Shown: positions 9,691-18,493 of the stretch, piece by piece
Layout of the letters: every line of letters begins with the position of its first letter
Numbering within the stretch: position 1 is the first letter of the stretch
Assembly: GCA_009731375.1 (NCBI GenBank)
Contig: BJOX01000081.1
Location: 773,021-837,020, forward strand
Reading direction: 5' to 3'
Length of the DNA: 64,000 nucleotides
Source: Paulinella micropora
Lineage: Eukaryota > Cercozoa > Imbricatea > Euglyphida
Program-made: the position numbers and the translations under genes
The notes under the pieces: generated by a model
Databases searched by the model: none
What the model saw: the letters and a program-made list of their open reading frames with translations, nothing else
What the model was told of the DNA's origin: nothing

Positions 9691-10409
9691 ATGACGGAAG
9701 AAGTTAAGCACGATAAATGCTCCAAATGTAATTGTTGGAGACTACCAGCACAATTTTTGAATGCTAAAGGGCGAAAACTTAAAACTTGTGTTGATTGTAG
9801 AATAAGAAATAAAAGAAATGCTGAAAAACGAACATGTGAGCATGACAGAGTAAAAAACACATGTAAAGAGTGTGGAGGAGTGTCAATATGTGAACACAAC
9901 AGACAAAGAGGCACATGTAAAGAATGTGGAGGAGGGTCGATATGCGAACATAAGAAAGTAAAAAGCAGGTGTAAAGAGTGCGGTGGTGGGTCAATTTGCG
10001 AACATAATAGACAAAGAAGCACATGTAAAGATTGTGGAGGAAGCCAAATATGCAAACATAATAAACATAGAAGTGTATGTAAAATATGCGACCCTCAGGG
10101 AAATTTAACAAGTAATATAAGGCGAAGGATTAATACCGCTTTCAAGACAGACAAAAAAGAAAATCTATTGATTATTTAGGNNNNNNNNNNTTAGGATGTT
10201 CCATGGAAGAGTTTAAATCACACATTGAAAAGCAATTTAAGGAAGGAATGACATGGGATAATTACGGCGAATGGCATATTGACCACATTACTCCACTAAA
10301 ATATGACAATCCAACATTAGAAGACACAATTAAAAGACTACATTTTACAAATACACAACCATTATGGGCGGAAGAAAATATTGCTAAAAGAAATAGATTT
10401 ATAGGTTAA
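9691..10409 (+). pseudogene. HNH endonuclease with zinc-ribbon repeats (frameshift and assembly gap)
   Basis: N-terminal ~35 residues carry a C-x2-C...C-x2-C finger (CSKCNCWRL, TCVDCRIRN). Five ~22-residue units follow, each with C-E-H...C-K-E-C-G-G (ICEHNRQRGTCKECGG type), as found in zinc-binding proteins of giant viruses. The C-terminal block after the gap is an HNH nuclease: LGCSMEEFKSHIEKQF, WDNYGEWHIDHITPL (H-x2-DHI-x-PL), TNTQPLWAEENIAKRN. The frame changes in the A-run at ~10151-10160, and a 10-N gap (10181-10190) has ttagg on both sides, so the contigs probably overlap there. A homing-type or DNA-processing nuclease is likely; target unknown. The ATPase starts 6 nt after its stop. 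Confidence 0.8.
10181..10190. other. Assembly gap (10 N) inside the HNH gene
   Basis: ttagg borders the gap on both sides, which suggests an overlapping contig join rather than missing sequence. Confidence 0.9.
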
Positions 10410-10415
10410 TATAAG

Positions 10416-11237
10416 ATGGAGAAGTTGAATAATGTAAAGGTTAGACCAGTTAAGCAGGATGGTGAAGGTAATAAACAGGCGAAAGGTTATAAATTATTTA
10501 ATGAGCCCTATTCAAATATATTTCTACTCGCCAGTAAGAAGAGCGGGAAAACGACAGCACTCTTTGAAATACTGAAACGGACTACAGACAGAAAAACCCG
10601 TTTTGTCATTATTGCTTCAACAATTCACAAGGACTACATTTATAAAGCAATGGTAAAGCACTTTAAGAACAGAGGCAACCCGATGGCAATATATACTTTT
10701 CTTAAATCAGATAGTGTAAATGTGATAGACTATGAACTTGACAAACTGAACAGACATGACGAGCAACACGAAGGAGAAGTAAAACAAGACAAAGAAGAAA
10801 TAGAGAAGCCACAATTTTTATACTTTGGAAAGGAAAAGAAAAAAGAAGGAGGAGGTGAGAAGAAAGAGAGACCAAGCAAGTATATTTCGCCAGAGGTTGT
10901 TTTTGTTTTGGATGATTTAGGAAGTGGATTAAGAGACAAGTCCGTAAGTGATTTGTTAAAAAAAGAACATACACTATAAAAGTAAGGTGATTATGTCTAG
11001 TCAGTATTTCAACGACCTACGGCCAGAATCAATTAAGCAGTTAGATTATTTGTTAATCTTTCCAGGCCAGTCTCAGGATAAAATGGAACTCGTGTATAAA
11101 CACTTAGACTTATCTTTTGATTTTTATTATTTTCTTCAAAAGTATCACGAGGCTACAAAGGATAGTTATTTAATTTTCTTTATGTCTCAAGTGTTGATGA
11201 TGAACTTCGCAAAAACTTCAACTTCAGATTAAAATAA
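10416..11237 (+). pseudogene. FtsK/HerA-type genome-packaging ATPase (two frameshifts)
   Basis: Pumps viral DNA into preformed capsids in this virus class. Walker A is SKKSGKTT at residues ~40-47, and Walker B is VVFVLDDLGSGLRD at ~163-175. The sensor-like region continues in another frame after ~10965 (VIMSSQYFNDLRPESIKQLD, YLLIFPGQS) and ends in a third frame after ~11175, giving a basic C-terminus and a stop at 11235-11237. A Lys/Glu-rich linker separates the two Walker motifs. Full length ~273 codons, normal for the A32-like family. Directly follows the HNH gene, so probably co-transcribed. Confidence 0.9.
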
Positions 11238-11288
11238 AAAATTTTATAAATAATTATTTTTTCTGTATTATATATTTGACTATCTTTT

Positions 11289-11618
11289 ATGGTAGTTAAA
11301 ACAACTCGTGTTGAAGTCATTCCAACAATCGGCAAACGAACAATTAACTCAAGCACAATGGCTGGAGGCAAAAAGAAGACTGGTCGTAAGAAGAAGCAAG
11401 GAGGCAAGGGACAGGCTGGCGGTAAAATTAACTGGCAAAAAGTGGGGAAAACGGCCTTGGCTGTTAATAAATTCCTTCGTGACAACAAAGTAATTTCTAG
11501 AACTGCGGGAGCCTTAAGCAGTATTGGAGTTCCTTATGCTGGGTCTGTCCAAGCCACCGCTTCAAAACTTGGTTATGGTAAGAAAAAACAGAGAGGATGC
11601 GGTGCCCTTAAATTTTAA
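11289..11618 (+). CDS. Small basic Gly/Lys-rich virion protein (pVI/pX-like)
   Basis: Intact 109-codon frame; an in-frame Met at 11358 (MAGGKKKTGRKKKQGG) may be the true start and would give 86 aa. Basic N-terminus, a central amphipathic part (NWQKVGKTALAVNKFLRDN, VISRTAGALSSIG) and a basic C-terminus ending CGALKF. GG-x motifs (AGGKK, AGGKI) resemble sites cut by adenovirus-type proteases. Position between ATPase and protease and composition match the small core or membrane-lytic proteins of Polinton-like viruses and virophages. Function inferred. Confidence 0.65.
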   Translation: MVVKTTRVEVIPTIGKRTINSSTMAGGKKKTGRKKKQGGKGQAGGKINWQKVGKTALAVNKFLRDNKVISRTAGALSSIGVPYAGSVQATASKLGYGKKKQRGCGALKF

Positions 11619-11619
11619 A

Positions 11620-11741
11620 AATATTTTGTTCTGACTTCGTCATCACAAAACATCGACGACCATTATTTTTTCTTAAAATAAAAAATCGATGTTTTAGAAT
11701 AAGCGAGAATGCGAAGCATGAAGCGCAATTCTAAAATATCA
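11620..11741 (+). promoter_or_regulatory. Palindrome-rich intergenic cassette, copy 2
   Basis: Same module order as copy 1: aatattttgttctgac, cgtcatcacaaaacatcg, spacer, atcgatgttttagaataag, cgagaatgcg, gcgcaattctaaaatatca. It starts right after the stop of the small basic protein. The next gene's first two ATGs (11709, 11718) lie inside it, so the cassette end is translated here or the real start differs. Confidence 0.8.
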
Positions 11742-13631
11742 AAGGCAAAAGTCCGTCCACCGCGGGTTTATAGAAATAAAAGCGGGAGGCCATATATTAT
11801 CCAAAAGGATAAAAAAAAATATCTTAATTTAGGTAAGAAAACAAATGATATGAGCACACTTCAAATTGTTAAACTTTTTATGAAATACTTGAGCAGACCA
11901 AAAGCAAAGAAAAAAACAAAGAAGGAAGACTTAAGAAAAGTCCAGAGCCTGTCAGAGATTGAACAGAATACGAGAACAGCCATTAATGACCACTTAGACA
12001 AACTCAGAAAGGAGAAATACGAAAAGATTGATGAGATAGACCAAAAAGAGAAAAAGGCACGGGCGGATACTGAAGAGGAGAAGAAAAGGTTAGAAAGAAA
12101 AGACATAACCGATGCGAAGGAAAGACAAGATATAATGGATAGGGAACATAAAAAAGAACTAGCGGAGATAAATGAACGACAAGAACAAAAAGCCAGAGAA
12201 CTAAGAAGGGAGCAAAAACTCATAGAAGATGTAAAATATGAAGAAGACAGAAAAAATAGGATACAAGCATTACCACCAGTTCAATATCAATACATTATGC
12301 CACCACAGCAGGGACAGCCACAAGAACAACAGGCACAGCCAGATAAAAGTTAAGCCAAATAAAGAATTTGAAGACAATAAAAAATTAATCACAAATTCTG
12401 GAGTTTTTACTCAAGCAGATATAGATAATTGGGATCCTAGTAAAATACAAAGTATAGCAGAAAGAATAAAAGAATTTCAAAAGCAACAAATAACAATAGA
12501 TGATATGAAAAAAATGCTAGGAGCACATGAAGCATTAAATAAAAATATAGGAAACCAACTAGAGGAGGCTAAATACAAAGCAATGTTAAAGAATGGTTTG
12601 TCGAATAGTAATATTGAGAAAAAACTTACTATTAAAATTCTTGGTGAAGCATTAAGGGATAAACTTAAAAATGAAGGCCACGATGTTAAAAGTTGGAACC
12701 AAAGGGCATCATGGATAATAGACAAAATTGTAGAACACAAAATTGATGTAGGACAAAAGAAGGACGAAGTAAAAAAGAAACTCGCACAATATTTGGGATT
12801 ACAAACGGGAACTGGTTTAGAAGATTTGATTAATAAAGTGTTTTCCGTAGAAAACATTAAAAAGTATTTATCACGAAAAGAATGGGTTCATTCAATGAGA
12901 AAAAAAGATTATGTTAATGCTCTTATAAATAAATATAGAAATGAGCAACAGCCAGAGCAACCACAGCAACCAGAGCCACAGCCTGAGCCACAGCAACCAC
13001 AGCCAGACCAAACACCACCAGAGGAGACAACCATACCCCCGAGCGTCGCGGAGACACCAGAGCAACCACAGACAGACGAGCAACAGCCAGACGAACAAAC
13101 TGGAGAGGGTCGCGGTTTAATGACGAATGAAATAGATGATATAATGAAAAAATATGGATGGTATCTCGGAGCAATAGCCAGTGATGAAATCTACAAGTTG
13201 AAGCCCGGAAGCAGAAAACGATACGGATTTATTATGAATTTGGACAATCACAAGCAAGCAGGGTCTCATTGGATCGCCGTATGGATAAGTCTAGATAAAG
13301 ACAGGAGTGTTGAAGTGTATGACCCTTTAGCACTTTACGAGCCAACTGAAGACTTTCAACAACAAATGAAACGGCTAATAGATAAAAGCCACCCAGATAG
13401 TTATTTGTTAATGAAGGTTAATCAAGTAAAACAACAATCAAACACCTCAGACACGTGCGGTTGGCATAGTATGAGATTTTTGATGGAGCGAGCAAAAGGT
13501 ATTAAATTTAAATTTGCCAGTGGCTACACAGACTTAAAAGAAGAAGAAGCAGAAAAATTAAAAGCACAGAATGGTTATGGTTTTGATACATATATTNNNN
13601 NNNNNNTGGTCATTTTGATACATACATATAA
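11709..13631 (+). pseudogene. Adenovirus-type cysteine protease with long coiled-coil N-terminal region (frameshift, gap)
   Basis: The C-terminal ~170 codons are a maturation protease: His in GSHWIAVW (13267), acid in VEVYDPL, and nucleophile Cys in DTCGWHSM (13456). Such enzymes cleave capsid proteins during assembly. Upstream are a Pro/Gln-rich linker (~12940-13100), a helical domain (~12360-12900), and a strongly charged coiled coil (~11930-12240) ending in a second Gln/Pro stretch. Frame changes once near 12345 between coiled coil and helical domain. It is therefore either one ~640-codon protein or two overlapping genes (11709-12353 and ~12354-13631). A 10-N gap at 13597-13606 with similar ttttgatacata on both sides sits just before the stop. 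Confidence 0.82.
13597..13606. other. Assembly gap (10 N) near the protease stop
   Basis: ttttgatacata occurs just before and just after the gap, consistent with contig ends that overlap. Confidence 0.85.
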
Positions 13632-13693
13632 AAGATATTTTCTAATATATAGATTTTTGAGGTTGTAGGTGGTTTTTATAAAAAGCACCTACG

Positions 13694-14506
13694 ATGGAAT
13701 ACAAGGGAGGAAGAAGTTCTGGTATCTATTACATAAATAGTAAAAATAGAATAACGGGAACAGACAGCGACTTTACACACGAAATAAACTTAAAATCACT
13801 AGATTCCCCCACACATTGTAAAATTCTTCATATTTATGTGCCGAAATCGTATTACTCTGTGGCTTCACCATATAATATTTTTACATTATCCGAAGACGGG
13901 TAGGAGGCTTTAATTACAATACCTGAGGGAAACTACACAATGAACAACTTAAAAAATAAACCGGCCGAGGTACTGACGACAGAAAGTCCGAATGACTATA
14001 CTTATGTTGTCTCAAGCAACAATACAAACACAGAAGCGGAGGATGGCAAATTAACATTCAGTGTTTCAAATAACGGAGGTATTCAACCGCGGTTTATATT
14101 TGATGGTGATACCCGTATTCACGAGGTAATGGGGTTTGATAGAAACTCAACATATTTCTTTGCTAATGATTTAATTAAATCGCCAAATGTAATTATTCTA
14201 ACTGGCGAAAAGACTTTGTATCTTCAATCGGATTTGGTGAATGAAGGAGATAATCATGTGCTACAAAAAATATACACGGCCAACGAAATTCCCTTTGGTT
14301 CTGTTATCTATGACGGCTCTGGTAGCGAATACGGGAAAACATTATCCGCAAGTTCAAATAATGTATTCAGGTTTTGCTTGACGGACGAAAACGACCAAGC
14401 AATAAATCTTAATGGTTTAGGTATTGTTATGACTTTATTGGTTTATCGTGAAACTAATTATTTTAATTTATTTACTTCATTTTTCAATTTGTTAAAGGCG
14501 AGATAA
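13694..14506 (+). pseudogene. Penton/minor capsid protein, interrupted by one in-frame TAG
   Basis: Single-jelly-roll vertex protein of Polinton-class viruses. The N-terminus YYINSKNRITGTDSDFTHEI, then IYVPKSYYSVASPYNIFTL, ITIPEGNYTMNNL, VMGFDRNSTYFF, TLYLQSDLV and INLNGLGIVMTLLVY follow the conserved path of the Polinton minor capsid family from end to end. One TAG at 13901-13903, after the residues LSEDG, is the only interruption; the frame is unchanged across it. Total ~270 codons, the usual size. Lies directly upstream of the major capsid gene, as in other members. Confidence 0.9.
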
Positions 14507-14525
14507 TTAATTTTAGAATTATTTA

Positions 14526-14655
14526 TTTTTTTCTATAAATATATTCTGGTGAATTAGTTAATTTACACTACTTCAAAAAAACAAAACAAATTTTTTTCTA
14601 TAAATATATTCTGGTGGATTAGTTAATTTACACTACTTCAAAAAAACAAAACAAA
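14526..14655 (+). promoter_or_regulatory. 65-bp tandem duplication upstream of the major capsid gene
   Basis: Two adjacent 65-bp copies (14526-14590 and 14591-14655) differ at a single base. Each holds a TATA-like tataaatatattctgg, ttagttaatttacac and an A/C-rich end. The second copy ends 2 bp before the capsid ATG. Probable late promoter present in two doses; the 5' untranslated leader would be very short. Confidence 0.75.
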
Positions 14656-14657
14656 AA

Positions 14658-16172
14658 ATGCCAGTCCAATACGGAGGAGAACTAGTCCATCAGACTAAGG
14701 AACTGCTCACAGGTAAGTATGAATTGAACAACCGTACCAGCCGTGAAGGGTCGCAAACTATTCCACTTACTACTGCTGGTGGTACGGAAAGCACATTTGA
14801 AATTCCTACTCGCCCTTTGAACCTTGCGAGGTCGGTGTTGCGATTTACTTACACTCCTACTGCTGCAGGTGCAGGCCACTTCAATCGTATTTATATAGAT
14901 TGTCTGTCTATGATTAAAACTATTGAACTGCGAAGCCGAAGCGGGCAGTATCTGTGTAATCTTCAACATGTGGGTAATTACACTAAGGTGATATGGAAAC
15001 CAGAAATTAAGTATGAAAAATTTATGGCACTTGAAAATCATGGTGCTTATGATGATGACAAGAAAACAGGTAATTCTGGTGCTATGCTTCAAAAGTGTAA
15101 TGCTGGAAAAATTGAGATAGGAAGTGTAGCAGAAAGAAAAGCAATTACCGATGCTGCCAATACTGCTGGAGTGGTTGTTGCAGTTCAAGGATACTACAAA
15201 GTGCCCCTTGTTGCTGTTCGTCGTCATGATGATACCGCTCTTGCTGATAGCAGTGCAGGTACTTATAGCCTTGTTGATGTTCCTTTTGAGGAGACTAAGT
15301 ATTTTGAAGGTGGTACTGATAACAAGGAAACACCTGCTATCAGTGTTAAGTTTCCTTTGGGAATGTTGTTTGGAACTATTTTTGAACTGGATAAAACTAT
15401 TGGTTTTAATGAAATTTCGGATTTTAGAATTGTATGGGAGAGCACTGCCCGCACTTCATTTTATGGCACTGATGCGAGTTCTATTTCCACTGGTGCTACT
15501 GCTACTGCCACTGGTGCTATTGTCTCAAACCTAAATGTATTCCTTGCTGTTGAGACTGACCCAAATGTCATCCTAGGTGTCCAGCAAAAGATTGCGGGTG
15601 AAGGCTTTCCTTTTAAAATTGAATATCTCATTGCTTGGAAACAAAATCTTCAAACATCGCAACAGAACTATGTTATTAAGATGGACCGCTCACAGGGTGA
15701 AAGAATTCGTCGTATCTATACATCCGCCTTTCACAACACTGAGAGTGCTAATACTTCCTTTGATAACAGCAATATGCCTGCGGGTTATGCAGCGGGGCCG
15801 CCAGTAGTTCAAGCGCAATCATCTAAGGTTAGAACATATTACACAACCCTTGACGGAAGCCGTATTCAACAATTTGATATTGATACATCTAGAAATGAAG
15901 ACTATATGTTTCTCAAGGATAAGTTGAAGGGGAGTGCTATTTTGAATTCAAATGTGTATCACTATAATTGGTTTCATGTTGATACTTGGGACAACAACCG
16001 CCCGCTGTGCGATAAGGATACTGACGGCTATGAGGTAAGTGGTCTGAGCCTAGACAACGAGAGGCGATATGAGTTCGTTTCAACTACCGCAGGAAACAAT
16101 CTCAATCACTACACATTCGCCATTCTTCAACGAAGCGTGCTAGTTAAGGGAATTGAAATTTTGATGAGTTAA
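14658..16172 (+). CDS. Major capsid protein (504 aa)
   Basis: Intact frame, start MPVQYGGELVHQTKELL. Size, a beta-dominated sequence without catalytic motifs, and location immediately downstream of the penton support the double-jelly-roll hexon that forms the icosahedral shell. Features typical of the family are the early IPLTTAGGTESTFEIP and LNLARSVLRFTY strands and a C-terminal block with HYNWFHVDTWDNN and ERRYEFVSTTAGNNLNHYTF. No indel or stop in 504 codons, in contrast to most neighbours. This suggests recent insertion, or that breaks elsewhere are partly assembly error. The best gene for a phylogeny. Confidence 0.88.
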   Translation: MPVQYGGELVHQTKELLTGKYELNNRTSREGSQTIPLTTAGGTESTFEIPTRPLNLARSVLRFTYTPTAAGAGHFNRIYIDCLSMIKTIELRSRSGQYLCNLQHVGNYTKVIWKPEIKYEKFMALENHGAYDDDKKTGNSGAMLQKCNAGKIEIGSVAERKAITDAANTAGVVVAVQGYYKVPLVAVRRHDDTALADSSAGTYSLVDVPFEETKYFEGGTDNKETPAISVKFPLGMLFGTIFELDKTIGFNEISDFRIVWESTARTSFYGTDASSISTGATATATGAIVSNLNVFLAVETDPNVILGVQQKIAGEGFPFKIEYLIAWKQNLQTSQQNYVIKMDRSQGERIRRIYTSAFHNTESANTSFDNSNMPAGYAAGPPVVQAQSSKVRTYYTTLDGSRIQQFDIDTSRNEDYMFLKDKLKGSAILNSNVYHYNWFHVDTWDNNRPLCDKDTDGYEVSGLSLDNERRYEFVSTTAGNNLNHYTFAILQRSVLVKGIEILMS

Positions 16173-16177
16173 AAAAG

Positions 16178-16183
16178 AATAAA
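16178..16183 (+). terminator. Poly(A)-signal-like AATAAA after the major capsid gene
   Basis: AATAAA lies 6 bp past the capsid stop in an A-rich gap of 49 bp before the next start. Placement fits a 3'-end signal, but the element is AT-rich so chance is possible. Confidence 0.3.
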
Positions 16184-16221
16184 TAAAATAAAAAAGAAAA
16201 TTATTTTTTGATTTATATACT

Positions 16222-17465
16222 ATGTTCCACCAAAGAAATTTAATCGCACAAAATCCCGACGGAGATTTCGTAAATGTAAAAGTCGGGCATGATGGTTATC
16301 TTGAGACTAATGTTGAAAAAACAGCATTTGGTGAATTAGCAACATCACAATACACACCGATTATACAAGAAACATTTATGTATAATGTAAATACCTCTAA
16401 GTGGAACACAAGCACTACTAATGCTACATTAGAGCAAAAGAGTGCTATGGCATATCTAGCAACACAGGCTGTTGGAGGTTCAAGATTATTCATTGAAACA
16501 AAAAAGAAAATTAAATATCGTGCTGGTATGGGTGTATGTGTCAGATTTACTGCTTTGTGGAATACAAATGAAGCAGGCGGATATTCATCTTATGTAGGTA
16601 TTGGTGATTCCTTCTTGACGGACGGATTTTTCTTCTCAAGAGAAAATGGTGTAATGAAAATATACCAATTAAACAACTCCAATGTCATTACCGATGTTAA
16701 ACAAAGTCAATGGAATGTAGATAAAGCAGATGGAAGCGATTACTTACCAGCCATTGATTTCAGTAAGGGTAATGTATTTCAGATTAAATACCAATACTTA
16801 GGTTTTGGTCAGATATCATTTTATATTGAAAATCCGAACACGGGGATATTTCAACTAGTCCATGCTATAATATACGATATGCTAACAGCAAAACTGCTCC
16901 TTCTCTTAATAATACTACTTTACCATTCTTGGCTTCTATAGCAGTTGGTGCTAATCCGCAAATCCAAAATCTTAGAATTGCCAGTGTTGGATGCTTTATT
17001 GAAGGAACTGAAATCATAAGAGGTATTCCATTTATTTATGAAAGAACAGCAAATACAACGAATGTAGCAACTCATGCTTTTACTATGAGAAATAATACTA
17101 ATATTATTGGAAACACTATTGCTAATCATAGTATAGTGTATCCTAGACGGTTAAACGTCTTAAATACAGATGGTAAATCTGGTGTAATCATTAAAGTAAT
17201 AAAAAATGCTACCCTTACTGGTGCCGTCTATGCTGAAAACAATACTAATACAAGTCTGGTTTCATTTGATACTACCGCAACTATTGCTGGTGGAAATACT
17301 ATTGCCGTTGTATTTGTTAATACGAATGATGCTCAAAGCATTGATTTTAATGATTATGATTTAGATGATATGTTGCCAAGCGAAAGGCTAACTATAACAG
17401 CACAGGCTACTACAAATCAGACTATAAGTATTCAGTATGCTTTTACTTGGTTAGAAGACCCATGA
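16222..17465 (+). pseudogene. Second putative virion surface protein (one frameshift)
   Basis: Two frames, 16222-~16875 and ~16880-17465, join across a one-base change in ataatatacgatatgc. About 414 codons. N-terminal GDFVNVKVGHDGYLETNV and FGELATSQYTPIIQ are reminiscent of structural proteins of algal and giant viruses and some phage baseplate/fibre proteins. A lectin-like beta domain follows (RFTALWNTNEAGGYSSYVGIG, DGFFFSRENGVMKIYQLNN, FQIKYQYLGFGQISFYIEN). The C-terminal half is Thr/Asn-rich and ends YAFTWLEDP, resembling an insertion or fibre domain. Following directly after the major capsid gene, it is a likely spike or receptor-binding protein; that is inference. Confidence 0.65.
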
Positions 17466-17507
17466 AAGCAAAAAAAAAACGAAAATGGAAGTGTGGATTT
17501 TCAAATA

Positions 17508-17980
17508 TCACTTTTTAAAATACTTGATAAAATTATTTTTTCTAACTTCATTCATTTCTTCATTTTTTTCTAGAAATGAAAGTACACATGCCACATCGCA
17601 AAATCTATCATCGTCGATTGAAACTGATAACACTTTTTTTTTTTACACTCTTTACAAGGTGCTTTATTTAATATACATCTTTCTTCTGTACATGTAGCAG
17701 TCGCTATTTCTTCGCCAACATTAGTCTTGATTTCAGTGATACTAGTCTCTTTTAAATCAGTCGCCGTAAATGGTGTGCTTGGTTCCTCCATTATAATTTT
17801 TGCTAGTGTAGCCTCCAATGGAATAACTGCTTTCACATTGTCGTCGCGGGGTTTGTATTGTTCATAGAAAGAAACAATGTCAGGCTTAGTCCATTTAATC
17901 GTGGGTTTCTTAATTTCGCTGTCAAGGTTCCATTTGTCAATTTCATTTAAGTAGTCCTGTTTGGTCGACAGGTAGCTCAT
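17508..17980 (-). pseudogene. Unknown Cys/Lys-rich protein driven by cassette 3 (frameshift)
   Basis: From ATG 17980 (MSYLSTKQDYLNEIDKWN) the frame is open to a T/A homopolymer at ~17637-17646, then continues in another frame to a stop at 17508-17510. Total ~157 codons. The middle carries ATCTEERC and APCKECKKKK, and the continuation has further Cys (RFCDVACVL), so a zinc site is possible. The C-terminus is Lys/Asn-rich. No family recognised. Tail-to-tail with the surface-protein gene; its ATG touches the regulatory cassette. Confidence 0.55.
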
Positions 17981-18142
17981 GATATTTTAGAATTGCGCTT
18001 TACTGCCCGAAGGGCGTAATCACTCTACGAGATGGTCGTGCTGTCGCACTCTCGCTTATTCTAAAACATCGAAAAAAAATTTAAAGAAAAATAATTAAAA
18101 GAAAACGATGTTTTGTGATGACGAAGTCAGAACAAAATATCA
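17980..18142 (-). promoter_or_regulatory. Palindrome-rich intergenic cassette, copy 3
   Basis: Reverse-oriented copy of the modules at 5223 and 11620. Reading minus it runs tgatattttgttctgac, cgtcatcacaaaacatcg, spacer, cgatgttttagaataagcg, then gcgcaattctaaaatatc up to the ATG of the gene below. It carries an extra ~40 bp with a small gcccgaagggc hairpin. The distal end contains the stop codon of the neighbouring gene (18140-18142). Confidence 0.8.
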
Positions 18143-18427
18143 AATATATTTTTTTACTTCACTTTTAATGTCAGTAAATTTCTCAAACCACGGCTGTTTC
18201 ATAACCCATTCAAGGTATGGTTTGTCAATGGTAGCAACATCTTGAATTTTCTTACCTTTATACTTACCGAATGGAAAAATATCCCTTGGCTTGCCTGCCC
18301 GTGCATTTTCAATCATTTGGATTTCGTCAGTAATTATCTTTTTAACATCGGTAAGAGAAAATGTTTCTTTTTTATTTTCAATAGAGAGTTTCTCAAACTT
18401 CTCACATAATCTGATGAGGGTGGTCAT
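18140..18427 (-). CDS. ExoX C-terminal/DUF3820-like small protein (95 aa)
   Basis: Intact frame. The C-terminal half, FPFGKYKGKKIQDV, then DKPYLEWVMKQPWF, matches the short domain found at the C-terminus of bacterial exonuclease X and as a stand-alone protein in phages and DNA viruses (FGKYKG...YLEW...). The N-terminal half is a charged helix. Placed between polymerase and cassette 3 on the polymerase strand, so a role near DNA replication or repair is reasonable but unproven. Confidence 0.65.
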   Translation of the reverse strand: MTTLIRLCEKFEKLSIENKKETFSLTDVKKIITDEIQMIENARAGKPRDIFPFGKYKGKKIQDVATIDKPYLEWVMKQPWFEKFTDIKSEVKKYI

Positions 18428-18493
18428 TGGTCTATATAGAGTGGCAAAAAAATTTATGGAAAAAAATTAATTAATTATTTGATATTTTATTTT

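Noticed and set aside
9691-10110. CRISPR-like array from regularly spaced repeats
   Set aside because: The periodicity is of codons for Zn-ribbon units in one open frame; no conserved direct repeat with unique spacers.
9642-10111. Cys/His/Leu-rich minus frames opposite the Zn-ribbon gene
   Set aside because: Mirror of the regular CxxC repeat codons on the plus strand.
14682-15227. 181-codon minus frame inside the major capsid gene
   Set aside because: Antisense shadow; no domain, while the plus strand is an intact 504-codon gene.
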